A stretch of DNA of 64,000 nt, taken from Novosphingobium pentaromativorans US6-1. GTDB taxonomy: Bacteria; Pseudomonadota; Alphaproteobacteria; Sphingomonadales; Sphingomonadaceae. The stretch's first letter is position 1. The number at the start of each line of letters is the position of its first letter. Below are positions 17,963 to 27,103 of this stretch, one piece after another. The DNA lies in assembly GCF_000767465.1 (NCBI RefSeq), contig NZ_CP009291.1:3266501-3330500 (forward strand). Reading direction: 5' to 3'. The notes beneath the pieces were generated by a model that was given only the letters and a program-made list of their open reading frames with translations, ran no database searches and was not told the DNA's origin. The translations under genes and the position numbers were made by a program.

Positions 17963-18000
17963 GGCGCAGCGCCTAGGCCGATGCTGCGAATGCGAACATA

Positions 18001-18013
18001 GGACATTTTGTCC
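18001..18013. promoter_or_regulatory. Inverted repeat GGACA-TTT-TGTCC upstream of cyoA
   Basis: A perfect 5-bp inverted repeat with a 3-nt spacer, 39 bases upstream of the cyoA start and next to the FNR-type box. It overlaps the region where a cyoA promoter is expected, so it may be a second regulator site. The binding protein is unknown. Confidence 0.35.
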
Positions 18014-18020
18014 AATCCCC

Positions 18021-18034
18021 TTGATGGCGATCAA
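18021..18034. promoter_or_regulatory. FNR/FixK-type box between cyoA and MFS gene
   Basis: TTGATGGCGATCAA matches the FNR/FixK consensus TTGAT-N4-ATCAA perfectly. Its centre lies about 65 bases upstream of the cyoA ATG and about 126 bases upstream of the transporter ATG. On the cyoA strand a TATGTT at 18000-17995 would be a -10 that puts the box near -40, the position for activation; a -35 overlapping the box (TTGATC) would instead mean repression. Confidence 0.6.
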
Positions 18035-18153
18035 TGACGATAGGGCGCAGATGTGACGTCGGGCGCCGCGTGCGTACCGCAAGTGATTCGTCCGTGACAG
18101 GCGCAGGATTGCAGCACCGGGCACGGACCAGAAACAAAGGCCGCGAGATCCAG

Positions 18154-19479
18154 ATGACCAGCACCCCCCAGACCGGCGAAGGAGTCCGCGAAGCCCTGGG
18201 CCTGCCCATCTTCAAGGAACATCACAAGCCCTCGCCGGGCGAGATCGCCATTGGCGTGATCATTGGCCGCACCTCGGAATTCTTCGACTTCTTCGTCTAT
18301 GCCATCGCTTCGGTGCTGGTGTTCCCGAAGCTGTTCTTCCCGTTCGTCGATGCGCTGACCGGCACGCTCTATTCCTTCGCGATCTTTGCGCTGGCGTTCA
18401 TCGCACGCCCGGTCGGTTCGCTCGTCTTCATGGCCGTCGACCGGGCTTATGGCCGCGGCACCAAGCTGACGATCGCGCTGTTCATGCTTGGCGGCTCGAC
18501 CGCATCGATCGCCTTCCTGCCTTCCTATGCCGATGCCGGGACCACCTCGATCTGGCTGCTGGCGCTGCTGCGCCTTGGCCAGGGCTTTGCGCTCGGCGGT
18601 ACCTGGGACGGTCTCGCCTCGCTGCTCGCGCTCAACGCGCCGGAGAACCGCCGCGGCTGGTACGCGATGATCCCGCAGCTGGGCGCGCCGTTCGGCCTGA
18701 TCGTGGCAAGCATGCTGTTCGCCTACATGATCGCTTCGCTGCCTGCTGCCGACTTCCTTGACTGGGGCTGGCGCTACCCGTTCTTCGTGGCTTTCGCGAT
18801 CAACGTCGTCGCGCTCTTCGCGCGTCTGCGCATCGTCGTCACTTCCGAGTTCGAGCACTTGTTCAACAGCCGCGACCTGCAGCCGGTCAGCGTGCTCGGC
18901 ACTATCCGCAGCGAGTGGCGCACCATCGTGATCGGCGCCTTCGCACCGCTTGCCAGCTTCGCGCTGTTCCACATGGTCTCGGTCTTCCCGCTGTCCTGGG
19001 TGTTCCTCTTCACCCGCGAAGCGCCGACGAGCTTCCTGCTGATCGAGGCGATGGCGGCAGCCTTCGGCGTCGTCGCTGTCATCGCCTCGGGCCGCCTGGC
19101 CGACAAGTACGGCCGTCGCCGCCTGCTGGGCGCCTGCGCCGTGGGCATCGCCGTGTTCTCCGGCTTCGCGCCGCAGCTGCTCGACGCAGGCACGGCCGGT
19201 GAGATCGTGTTCATGGTGATCGGTTTCATCCTGCTGGGCCTGGCCTTCGGGCAGTCCTCGGGCGTGGTCGCCTCGGGCTTCGCAAGCGAGCACCGCTACA
19301 CCGGATCGGCGCTGACCAGCGACCTTTCCTGGCTCTTCGGTGCCGGCTTCGCGCCGCTGGCCGCGCTGCTGCTCTCGGTCAATTTCGGCCTGATCGCCTC
19401 GGGTGCCTACCTGCTATCGGGTGCGCTTGGTACGCTTTTGGCGCTCTGGTCCAACTCGGAGCTGGCAAGCCGCAACTGA
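18154..19479 (+). CDS. MFS transporter divergent from cyo operon
   Basis: A 441-residue major facilitator with twelve predicted membrane segments, closest in style to the metabolite:proton symporter group. Landmarks are GRTSEFFDFFVYAIASVLVFP in the first helix, a loop RAYGRGTKLTIAL between helices 2 and 3, LGQGFALGGTWDG, and a repeat loop ADKYGRRRLLG in the second half. The substrate is not evident. It shares a 190-base divergent region with cyoA and may be co-regulated with the oxidase. The start ATG follows a long upstream open stretch that is not coding-like. Confidence 0.85.
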   Translation: MTSTPQTGEGVREALGLPIFKEHHKPSPGEIAIGVIIGRTSEFFDFFVYAIASVLVFPKLFFPFVDALTGTLYSFAIFALAFIARPVGSLVFMAVDRAYGRGTKLTIALFMLGGSTASIAFLPSYADAGTTSIWLLALLRLGQGFALGGTWDGLASLLALNAPENRRGWYAMIPQLGAPFGLIVASMLFAYMIASLPAADFLDWGWRYPFFVAFAINVVALFARLRIVVTSEFEHLFNSRDLQPVSVLGTIRSEWRTIVIGAFAPLASFALFHMVSVFPLSWVFLFTREAPTSFLLIEAMAAAFGVVAVIASGRLADKYGRRRLLGACAVGIAVFSGFAPQLLDAGTAGEIVFMVIGFILLGLAFGQSSGVVASGFASEHRYTGSALTSDLSWLFGAGFAPLAALLLSVNFGLIASGAYLLSGALGTLLALWSNSELASRN

Positions 19480-19503
19480 AGCACCTGCCAGACGGATCCT
19501 ATG

Positions 19504-19540
19504 AAGGCCGGGATGCGCCCTGCGTGTCCCGGCCTTTTTC
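19504..19540 (+). terminator. Rho-independent terminator after the MFS gene
   Basis: Stem GGCCGGGA (19506-19513) pairs with TCCCGGCC (19527-19534) and is followed by five T. It lies 25 bases after the stop codon and before the convergent cueR gene. Confidence 0.85.
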
Positions 19541-19561
19541 GTCATTGCGAGAGGCGGAGGG

Positions 19562-19966
19562 TCAATCCCGGTTGGCGTCGTCTCCGGCGAGGCCGCGCAG
19601 GATCGGGCAGTCGGGGCGGTCGTCGCCGTGGCACTGCTCGGACAGGTCCCGCAGGGTTGTTCTCATGGCTTCGAGCGCCGCGATCTTCTCGCCCAGTTCT
19701 TCGATGTGGCGCAGGGCCATGTCCTTCACTTCGCTGCTCGCCCGCTCACGGTTGTCCCACAGGTCCAGCAGCGCTTCGATTTCGCTGACCGAGAAACCCA
19801 GATCCCGGGCATTGGCGATGAAGTGCAGGCGGTGGACGTCCCGTGCGTCGTAGTCGCGATAGCCGCTGTCGCGCCGCAGGGGCGGGGGGATCAGGCCGAT
19901 CTTCTCGTAATGGCGGATCATCCGCTGCGATACGCCGCTCCTGCGCGAGGCCTCGCCGATGTTCAC
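19562..19966 (-). CDS. cueR: CueR-type copper-responsive MerR regulator
   Basis: A 134-residue MerR protein. N-terminal winged helix ([24 protein letters not shown]), dimerisation helix, then the metal loop CHGDDRPDC: two Cys separated by seven residues, as in CueR copper sensors. The start is the GTG at 19966, whose codon overlaps the copA stop (GTGA). It is therefore transcribed downstream of copA, which it should activate when copper rises. The terminal residues [10 protein letters not shown] lack the histidine-rich tail of some homologues. Confidence 0.9.
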   Translation of the reverse strand: MNIGEASRRSGVSQRMIRHYEKIGLIPPPLRRDSGYRDYDARDVHRLHFIANARDLGFSVSEIEALLDLWDNRERASSEVKDMALRHIEELGEKIAALEAMRTTLRDLSEQCHGDDRPDCPILRGLAGDDANRD

Positions 19967-22311
19967 AGGGAGACCCGGTTGAGGCGCAGCGCATTGCTGA
20001 TGACGCTGACCGAGGAGAGCGACATCGCCGCTGCGGCGATGATCGGTGAGAGGAGGATGCCGAAAAAGGGATAGAGCAGTCCCGCAGCAATCGGTACTCC
20101 TGCGGCGTTGTAGATGAAGGCGAAGAACAGGTTCTGGCGAATGTTCGCCATCGTCGCGCGGCTCAGGTGCCGGGCATGGACGATGCCCTTCAGGTCCCCG
20201 CGCAAGAGCGTGACCCCGGCGCTTTCGATGGCGACATCGGTGCCCGATCCCATTGCAATGCCCACGTCTGCCGCAGCGAGGGCCGGGGCGTCGTTCACCC
20301 CGTCTCCCGCCATGGCGACGATCCGCCCTTGGGCCTTGAGCCTGGCGACGACCTCGCTCTTCTGGTCGGGCAGGACTTCCGCCTCGACCTCCTCGATCCC
20401 GAGCTTGCGCGCCACGGCCCTTGCCGTCGTGCGATTGTCTCCGGTGAGCATGACGACGCGAATGCCGTCCTCGCGCAGCGACTTGACCGCTTCGGGCGTG
20501 GTGACCTTCACGGCATCGGCAATCGCGACGATCCCGGCGGCCTTGCCGTCGATGCCGACGAAGATCGCCGTCGCGCCGTCGCCCCGCAGGTTCTCGGCTT
20601 CGACCTGTAGCACCCCGGTGGCAATGCCTTGTTCTTCCATGAAGCGGGCGTTTCCAAGTATGACCTTGCGGCCTTCGACGGTACCGAGTGCCCCCTTGCC
20701 GGTCGGCGAGTCGAATTCGCGGACGTCGGGAAGGGCGATCGACCGGTCCTCGGCAGCGCGGACGATGGCCGCGGCCAGGGGGTGTTCCGATGCGCGCTCG
20801 ACTGCGGCGGAGAGCCGCAGCAGCTCGTCTTCGTCGGCGCCTGCGGCAGAGATCACCTTTACGACCGAGGGCCTGCCTTCGGTCAGGGTACCGGTCTTGT
20901 CGACGACGAGCGTGTCGACTTTCTCGAACTGTTCGAGCGCCTCGGCATTGCGGATCAGTACGCCCATCCCGGCGCCTCGCCCGATGCCGACCATGATCGA
21001 CATCGGGGTCGCCAATCCCAGCGCGCAGGGGCAGGCGATGATCAGCACCGACACGGCGGCGATCAGAGCATGGGAAAAGCGCGGGTCCGGGCCCCAAATC
21101 GCCCAGATCGCGAAGGCTGCCACGGCGACGGCGAGAACGGTGGGCACGAAGAGGCCGGCTACCCGGTCTGCCAGGCCCTGTATCGGCGCGCGCGAACGCT
21201 GCGCTTCCGCAACCATCTGGACGATGCGCGCAAGCATCGTGTCGCGCCCGACCTTCTGCGCGCGCACGATCAGCGCGCCGCTCTGGTTGATGGTGCCGCC
21301 GATCACGCTATCGCCCACGGTCTTGGTCACCGGCATCGATTCCCCGGTAATCATCGCCTCGTCGAGCGCCGAACGTCCTTCCTCTACCACCGCGTCGACC
21401 GGAACCTTCTCGCCAGGACGCACGCGCAGCCGGTCGCCGGTGGCGATGTCCTCGATTGCGACTTCCGCCTCGCTGCCATCGTCCGCAATCCGGCGTGCGG
21501 TCCGCGGCGCCAGTTCGAGCAATGCCTTGATCGCGCCCGAAGTGCGTTCACGCGCGCGAAGCTCGAGGACCTGTCCCAGCAGGACGAGGACGGTGATGAC
21601 GGCCGCAGCTTCGAAATAGACAGGGACGGTGCCGTCGGCGCTGCGCAAGGACGGCGGGAATGCCGAAGGGACGAGCGCGGCGATCATGCTGTAGACCCAC
21701 GCGACGCCGGTGCCCATCGCGATCAGCGTGAACATGTTGAGGTTGCGCGATTTTACCGAGGCCCAGCCTCGCTCGAAGAAGGGCGCCCCGGCCCAGACGA
21801 CGACCGGCGTCGCCAAGACCAGCTGGATCCAGATCGAGGTGCGCATCGGCACCAGGTGGTGGATTGCCGGAAAAAGATGCCCGCCCATCTCCAGCAGGAA
21901 TACCGGGAGGGCCAGGGCGAGGCCGATCCAGAACCGCCGCGTCATGTCGATCAGTTCGTGGTTAGGTCCGCTGTCGAGCGAGACCGTCTCGGGTTCCAGC
22001 GCCATCCCGCAGATCGGGCATGAACCGGGATGGTCCTGCCGGACTTCCGGGTGCATCGGGCAGGTCCACTGGGCGCCTTCGGGGACGTCCTCTGGCGATG
22101 CATCGGACGGGTTCAGGTAGCGATCCGGATCGGCTTCGAACTTCTCGAGGCAACGCGCGCTGCAGAAGTAATGGCTGTGCCCGCCAGGTTCACTGCGATG
22201 CTTCGCCGTGGCGGGATCGACGGTCATGCCGCAAACCGGATCGCGCACCGCAGCGTCTTGCGGTGCAGCGGTATCGAGATGGTGCTGGTGGCATTGCCCG
22301 GGCTGCGTCAT
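19963..22311 (-). CDS. copA: Copper-exporting P1B-type ATPase
   Basis: A 782-residue ATPase. Two unusual N-terminal metal modules come first: a YHS-type domain (DPVCGMTV and [11 protein letters not shown]) and a heavy-metal-binding [20 protein letters not shown] module, in place of the classical CxxC ferredoxin-like domain. Eight membrane segments follow with the CPC ion site in [13 protein letters not shown], the phosphorylated Asp in [13 protein letters not shown] and [10 protein letters not shown]. It pumps Cu(I) out of the cytoplasm. ATG 22311 lies after TGGAGACGAGCA; the longer frame to 22338 is not favoured. Confidence 0.93.
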   Translation of the reverse strand: MTQPGQCHQHHLDTAAPQDAAVRDPVCGMTVDPATAKHRSEPGGHSHYFCSARCLEKFEADPDRYLNPSDASPEDVPEGAQWTCPMHPEVRQDHPGSCPICGMALEPETVSLDSGPNHELIDMTRRFWIGLALALPVFLLEMGGHLFPAIHHLVPMRTSIWIQLVLATPVVVWAGAPFFERGWASVKSRNLNMFTLIAMGTGVAWVYSMIAALVPSAFPPSLRSADGTVPVYFEAAAVITVLVLLGQVLELRARERTSGAIKALLELAPRTARRIADDGSEAEVAIEDIATGDRLRVRPGEKVPVDAVVEEGRSALDEAMITGESMPVTKTVGDSVIGGTINQSGALIVRAQKVGRDTMLARIVQMVAEAQRSRAPIQGLADRVAGLFVPTVLAVAVAAFAIWAIWGPDPRFSHALIAAVSVLIIACPCALGLATPMSIMVGIGRGAGMGVLIRNAEALEQFEKVDTLVVDKTGTLTEGRPSVVKVISAAGADEDELLRLSAAVERASEHPLAAAIVRAAEDRSIALPDVREFDSPTGKGALGTVEGRKVILGNARFMEEQGIATGVLQVEAENLRGDGATAIFVGIDGKAAGIVAIADAVKVTTPEAVKSLREDGIRVVMLTGDNRTTARAVARKLGIEEVEAEVLPDQKSEVVARLKAQGRIVAMAGDGVNDAPALAAADVGIAMGSGTDVAIESAGVTLLRGDLKGIVHARHLSRATMANIRQNLFFAFIYNAAGVPIAAGLLYPFFGILLSPIIAAAAMSLSSVSVISNALRLNRVSL

Positions 22312-22345
22312 TGCTCGTCTCCAGAAGTGACGCAGCATGGAATGG

Positions 22346-22369
22346 ACCCTGACACGATGTCAGAGTCAA
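22346..22369 (-). promoter_or_regulatory. CueR operator and -35 element of copA
   Basis: ACTCTGACA-TCG-TGTCAGGGT (minus strand) is a 9-bp inverted repeat with a single mismatch. It directly follows a TTGACT -35 element (22369-22364), so the repeat fills the promoter spacer as in MerR-family promoters. It ends 34 bases before the copA ATG. Confidence 0.7.
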
Positions 22370-22398
22370 GCACCTCGGTCAGGGCTGCAGTTCAGGCG

Positions 22399-23976
22399 CT
22401 ACTCTGCAGCCTCGTCAAGGATATCCTCTTCGGCCGCGACCTGCCGATCCGCGTGCCTCAGCATCTTGATCAGGCCGTAACACATGGCGAGCAGCACCAG
22501 CGCGAAAGGCAGGCCGGTGACGATGGCCGCCGTCTGGAGCGCGCCTAATCCGCCGGCGTAGAGCAGGGCGCCGGCCAGAGCGCCGATGGCGATGGCCCAG
22601 GTGACGCGCGGCACGAAGCGCGCCTCGTGATGGCCGCCCGAGGCGATCATTGCGGTCACCAGTGCGCCGGAGTCCGCCGAAGTGACGAAGAACGTGGCGA
22701 CGATGACGATGGCAAGGCCGGAGGCGATCTGGCTGAAGGGATAGTGGCTCAGGAAGGCGAAGAGCGCGTCGGGCATTGAGGCATTCACCGCTTCGGAAAT
22801 GCCCCCGGGGCCGAACAGTTCGATGTGCAGGGCACTGTCGCCGAACACGGTCATCCAGGCGAACGTGAACAGGCTGGGTACCAGCAGCACGCCGCCGATG
22901 AATTCGCGCACGGTGCGCCCGTAGGAAATCCGGGCGATGAAGATGCCGACGAACGGTGACCAGCTGATCCACCACGCATAGTAGAAGATGGTCCAGGCGC
23001 TCTGCCAGTCTTCCGCGGTGTAGCTTTCCGTCCATGTCGAAAGGTAGATGAAGCGCTGGGCGTAGTAGCCCAGGTTCTGGATGAAGCTGTTGAGCAGATA
23101 GACCGTCGGGCCGGCGACGAAGACGAAGATGGCCAGGCCGAGCGCCAGCAGCATGTTGGCTTCGGACAGGCGCTTGATCCCGACGTCGAGACCGAGTGCG
23201 ACCGACAAGGTGGCAAGGCTGGTGATGATCACGATCAGGATCGCCTTGACCACTCCGGTCTGGGGTACGCCCGCCAGCAGTCCAAGCCCGGCATTGATCT
23301 GCGACGCACCGAATCCGAGCGACGCGGCAACGCCGCAAACGGTGGCGGTGATCGCCAGCACGTCGATCAGGTCGACCAGCAGGGTCGGAATGCGCGGGAA
23401 GGCAGCGCGCAGGAAGGCGCCGATGCTAAGGGTCAGACCCTTGTTGTAACTGACGTAGGCCAGGCCCAGGCCGATTATCGCGTAGATAGCCCAGGCGTGC
23501 AGTCCCCAGTGCAGGTAGGTCAGGCCCATGGCGTGCTGGGCATTGCGCGCCAGCCCTTGCGGCAGTGTCGCTCCGGGGTTGGAGAAGGACGAGATGGGCG
23601 GGTTGGAATAGTGCATGACCGGTTCCGCCACGCCATAGAACAGCAGCCCGATGCCCATGCCTGCGCTGAACAGCATCGCGAACCAGCTCAGCGCGCTATA
23701 GGCCGGCTTGGCATCGCGTCCGCCGAGTCGCACGTTGCCCAGGCTGGTGAAAGCAAGATAGCCACATGCGATCAGCATGACATTGACCGTAAGTACCAGC
23801 AGCCATCCGAAATTGTGCGTCGCGAATGACTGGATGGTCGCAAAACGCGCTTCCGCGACATCTGTATCGAACAGGGCGAATAGTATCAGCAGGCCGATAG
23901 CGGCGATGGCGCCGAAGAAGACTGTCGGTTTGAAGTCGGCAATGGGACTTGCGACGTTATCGGGTTGACTTGCCAC
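22399..23976 (-). CDS. BCCT-family betaine/choline/carnitine transporter
   Basis: A 525-residue transporter with twelve membrane segments. Family landmarks are FSAGMGIGLLFYGVAEPVMHY, the HWGLHAWAIYAIIGL helix, and WTIFYYAWWISWSPFVGIFIARIS, which holds the Trp cluster that binds quaternary ammonium groups. It probably takes up glycine betaine, choline or carnitine for osmoprotection or catabolism. The C-terminal tail is short and acidic (AEEDILDEAAE), unlike the long basic sensor tail of BetP, so osmosensing of that kind is unlikely. It has an AT-rich upstream region of its own. Confidence 0.9.
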   Translation of the reverse strand: MASQPDNVASPIADFKPTVFFGAIAAIGLLILFALFDTDVAEARFATIQSFATHNFGWLLVLTVNVMLIACGYLAFTSLGNVRLGGRDAKPAYSALSWFAMLFSAGMGIGLLFYGVAEPVMHYSNPPISSFSNPGATLPQGLARNAQHAMGLTYLHWGLHAWAIYAIIGLGLAYVSYNKGLTLSIGAFLRAAFPRIPTLLVDLIDVLAITATVCGVAASLGFGASQINAGLGLLAGVPQTGVVKAILIVIITSLATLSVALGLDVGIKRLSEANMLLALGLAIFVFVAGPTVYLLNSFIQNLGYYAQRFIYLSTWTESYTAEDWQSAWTIFYYAWWISWSPFVGIFIARISYGRTVREFIGGVLLVPSLFTFAWMTVFGDSALHIELFGPGGISEAVNASMPDALFAFLSHYPFSQIASGLAIVIVATFFVTSADSGALVTAMIASGGHHEARFVPRVTWAIAIGALAGALLYAGGLGALQTAAIVTGLPFALVLLAMCYGLIKMLRHADRQVAAEEDILDEAAE

Positions 23977-24349
23977 CGAGAAAGAACCTCAAGATAATCT
24001 CGCAATAATTACTTGTTTGAACTTTCCAAAGACAAATAAACATCACGAGAATTTAAATAAGTAAAATGCGCCCATTTGCGATCGGATATTAAGTCGTGAT
24101 CGGTGATGGGGCCGATTGAAATGCCAATATGACGGGTGTTGTGATTTAGCAACGATTCATAACAGTGTGACTGAAGCGCGCATTTTATGATTGGCAATGG
24201 ATATCATGCTTGGCTAGGGGGTGCTGCGGAGAAACGGGGGCTGTGAATCCGTTCTCATGTATTTTGACGCTTCGGTTGTTCTGAGGCGTCGCTTGGCGCG
24301 TGCGCGCCTTTCGCCATCTCCCAAGAGAATGACAGCAGGGGTATTTGAC
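23977..24349. other. AT-rich divergent region between BCCT transporter and TonB receptor
   Basis: About 370 bases between two divergent starts. The part from 23985 to 24200 is clearly richer in A and T than its surroundings. A minus-strand frame of 62 codons there has no ribosome site and atypical composition, so I do not call it. The receptor-proximal half holds a hairpin (24266-24290). Confidence 0.5.
24266..24290 (+). promoter_or_regulatory. Hairpin in the leader of the TonB-receptor gene
   Basis: GACGCTTC pairs with GAGGCGTC (8 bp with one G-T wobble) around a 9-nt loop, 60 bases before the receptor start. It could be a leader structure. No T-tract follows, so it is not a terminator. Confidence 0.3.
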
Positions 24350-27019
24350 ATGTTGAAGCATTGCACCGGCGCGTCCATCGGCGCCCTGGCAATCGCTATC
24401 GCCGCGCCGACCGCGGCGCAGACGGCTCCGCAGGCCACATCGCAGGCACAGCCGGTAAAGCGTCAGGGCGGCGTGACCGAAATAGTCGTGACCGCCACCA
24501 AGCGCACGGAAAGCCTGCAGGACGTTCCGCTCTCGGTAAACGCGCTCGGCTCCAAGGAACTGGACAACCTGGGCGTCGACACCTTCAGCGATTATCTCGA
24601 CCAGCTGCCAAACGTGACGGCAGGCGGGGGCGGCCCCGGCCAGAACACGATCTACATTCGCGGCCTCGCCTCGACGACGCCGAACCTGACCACTGCGGGC
24701 GTGGCGGGCCTGGCGCCCAACGTCGCCATGTATCTCGACGAGCAGCCGCTTTCGCAGCCGGGCCGCAACCTTGACGTCTATGCTGCGGACCTTGAGCGCA
24801 TAGAGGTTCTCTCCGGTCCGCAGGGCACGCTGTTCGGCGCCAGCTCGCAGGCCGGTGTCGTCCGCCTGATCACCAACAAGCCGAGCCTCGCCGGCTTCGA
24901 CGCTTCGGCCAAGGCCGGCGTCTCCTTCACCAAGAAGGGCGAGAGCAGCTACAACGGCGAAGTCATGCTCAACGTGCCGGTCAGCAACACGCTGGCGGTG
25001 CGCGGCGTCGTCTATCTGGACGATCAGGGCGGCTATATCGATAACGTGCGCGGTACCCGCACGGCTGCCGAAAGTGCCCGTTTCCGTCCCGAGGGCACGG
25101 TGCGCGCCAATGGCGTTCCGGTCAGCGCCCAGCGTGCCGGTTTCCAGTCGACCGCCGACCTGTCGAACGTCAACTTCCTCGCCGCCGACAATTCGGGGCT
25201 GGTCGAGAAGGACTTTAACGACACCCAATACGCGGGCTTTCGCGTCAGCGCGCTTTGGGAAATCGCGCCGGACTGGAAGGTTACCGTCGCCCACTCGCGT
25301 CAGAGTGTGGAATCGGACGGGGTCTTCTTCGCCGACCCGGAACTGGGCCTCGACGACCTCTCGATCCAGCGCTTCGAGGATGACCGCCTCGAGGATGACT
25401 TCTCGAACACTGCCTGGACCGTCGAGGGCCGTGCGGCCATGCTCGACGTGGTATACACCGGTGCCTACACCGACCGTGAAACCGACCAGCGGGTGGATTA
25501 CACCGACTACCTCTTCGTCGGTCAGTACCTGCCCTACTACATCTGCGACGGCTCGGTATCCTACCCGGGCGCGGCCGATCCTTCGGGCACCTGCCAGGCG
25601 CCGAACCTCTATGTGACCTCGCATACCAAGACGACGCAGTTCACGCAGGAACTGCGCGTCAACACGCCGGAGGAAAACCGTCTGCGCGCCACGGCCGGCG
25701 GGTTCTACTCGAACACCGTGCTCAAGGAGCGCAATGACTACGTCTATCCGGGCAGCACTTCGATCGACCTGTTCGGCCTGAATGGTTTTCCCGACAACTA
25801 CCCGTTCCCGTCCGCCTGGCAGAGCGATGCCGGTCCGTTCCCGCCGGGAACCATGTTCCGCAACGACGTGAAGCGCACCGACGAACAGTTCGGCCTGTTC
25901 GGTGAAGCCGCCTTCGACGTGGTGCCCGACCTCCTGACAGTGACGCTGGGCGCACGCTACTACGACGTGAAAGTCGACCTGAAGGGTTCGGCGAACAGCT
26001 CGTTCTGCAACTCCAGCGGCGTCGACGAGAACGCCTTTGGCACCAACATCTCCGATCTCTACGGCGGGGACGGGCAGTACACCTTTATCGGCACCTGCAA
26101 TGACGCGCTGCGCCAGACCTTCACGAAGGGCGACACGGTCGACGACATCATGGCGGCCGGGCTGACCGAAGCACAGGCGATGCAGGTCTTCAACGCGCTG
26201 TCGGCACCGGACAAGGCGAAGACCAGCGGCACCATCTTCAAGGGCACGCTCACGCTGACCCCGGCAGACGACGTCATGCTCTATGCGACCTATTCGGAAG
26301 GTTTCCGTCCGGGCCTGCTGAACCGGCCCGGCGGCGCTGTCGCTCCCTCGGGCAACTTCACGGTGCCCTTCGCGCTCGATACCGACGAAGTGAAGAACTA
26401 CGAGATCGGCTGGAAGACCGAGCTGTTCGACCGTCAGCTGCGTTTCAACGGCAGCGCCTATTACGTCGACATCTCGAACCTGCAGACGACGATCTTCGAC
26501 ACCAGCATCGTCAACCTGTTCTTCTCGGACAATGCTGCCGATGCGCGCATCTACGGCGTGGAAGGCGATTTCACGTTCGCACCCTACGCCGTTCCGGGCC
26601 TCACCGTGGCCGGTGCCTTCTCGGTGCTGGACACCAAGATCACCAAGGTCCTGACACCGACCAACGATGTGACCAAGGGTTCCAGCCTCGCCTATGCGCC
26701 CAAGTTCCAGGGCAACCTGAGGGTGCGCTACGAGTGGGATCTGGGCAGCTCGGGCTTGGTCGCCCACATCATGCCGCAGATGGTCCATTCCGGCTCGAAG
26801 TACACCGACATCATCGACATCAACCGGTACAAGCTGGAAGGTTACACCACCTTCGCGCTTTCGGCCGGTGTCGAGAAGGACCAGTGGAGCTTCGAGGTCT
26901 ACGGTGAGAATCTGAGCGACAAGCGCGCCCAGGTTTCGGGCAATTTCTACTACGATCGTGCCCGGATCGTGACCAACCGTCCGCTTACCGTGGGCATGCG
27001 GGTCGGCTGGCACTACTGA
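24350..27019 (+). CDS. TonB-dependent outer-membrane receptor
   Basis: An 889-residue receptor. Signal peptide (ASIGALAIAIAAPTAAQ), then the TonB box region TEIVVTATKRTESLQDVPLSV, a plug domain with the VEVLSGPQGTLFG-like motif (IEVLSGPQGTLFGASSQAG), and a 22-strand barrel ending in VGMRVGWHY. It matches the sphingomonad expanded receptor families that import plant or aromatic compounds, but the ligand cannot be read from sequence. ATG 24350 is preferred; ATG 24329 is in frame and would lengthen the signal peptide by seven residues. A terminator follows. Confidence 0.9.
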   Translation: MLKHCTGASIGALAIAIAAPTAAQTAPQATSQAQPVKRQGGVTEIVVTATKRTESLQDVPLSVNALGSKELDNLGVDTFSDYLDQLPNVTAGGGGPGQNTIYIRGLASTTPNLTTAGVAGLAPNVAMYLDEQPLSQPGRNLDVYAADLERIEVLSGPQGTLFGASSQAGVVRLITNKPSLAGFDASAKAGVSFTKKGESSYNGEVMLNVPVSNTLAVRGVVYLDDQGGYIDNVRGTRTAAESARFRPEGTVRANGVPVSAQRAGFQSTADLSNVNFLAADNSGLVEKDFNDTQYAGFRVSALWEIAPDWKVTVAHSRQSVESDGVFFADPELGLDDLSIQRFEDDRLEDDFSNTAWTVEGRAAMLDVVYTGAYTDRETDQRVDYTDYLFVGQYLPYYICDGSVSYPGAADPSGTCQAPNLYVTSHTKTTQFTQELRVNTPEENRLRATAGGFYSNTVLKERNDYVYPGSTSIDLFGLNGFPDNYPFPSAWQSDAGPFPPGTMFRNDVKRTDEQFGLFGEAAFDVVPDLLTVTLGARYYDVKVDLKGSANSSFCNSSGVDENAFGTNISDLYGGDGQYTFIGTCNDALRQTFTKGDTVDDIMAAGLTEAQAMQVFNALSAPDKAKTSGTIFKGTLTLTPADDVMLYATYSEGFRPGLLNRPGGAVAPSGNFTVPFALDTDEVKNYEIGWKTELFDRQLRFNGSAYYVDISNLQTTIFDTSIVNLFFSDNAADARIYGVEGDFTFAPYAVPGLTVAGAFSVLDTKITKVLTPTNDVTKGSSLAYAPKFQGNLRVRYEWDLGSSGLVAHIMPQMVHSGSKYTDIIDINRYKLEGYTTFALSAGVEKDQWSFEVYGENLSDKRAQVSGNFYYDRARIVTNRPLTVGMRVGWHY

Positions 27020-27044
27020 CGCCAGAGAGCGCGTCGTTATCGGG

Positions 27045-27086
27045 CGGCAGGCAGGGCTGGGGGGCCTTGCCTGCCGTTTCCTTTTT
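27045..27086 (+). terminator. Terminator between TonB receptor and TPR-sulfotransferase
   Basis: CGGCAGGCAGGG pairs with CCTTGCCTGCCG (12 bp, one wobble) around an 8-nt loop and is followed by TTTCCTTTTT. It may stop or attenuate transcription before the next gene. Confidence 0.75.
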
Positions 27087-27103
27087 CCGGCAAGGGAGAC
27101 TCC

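Noticed and set aside
24009..24197. 62-codon minus-strand frame in the AT-rich region
   Set aside because: No ribosome site, composition of non-coding AT-rich DNA, no recognisable feature.
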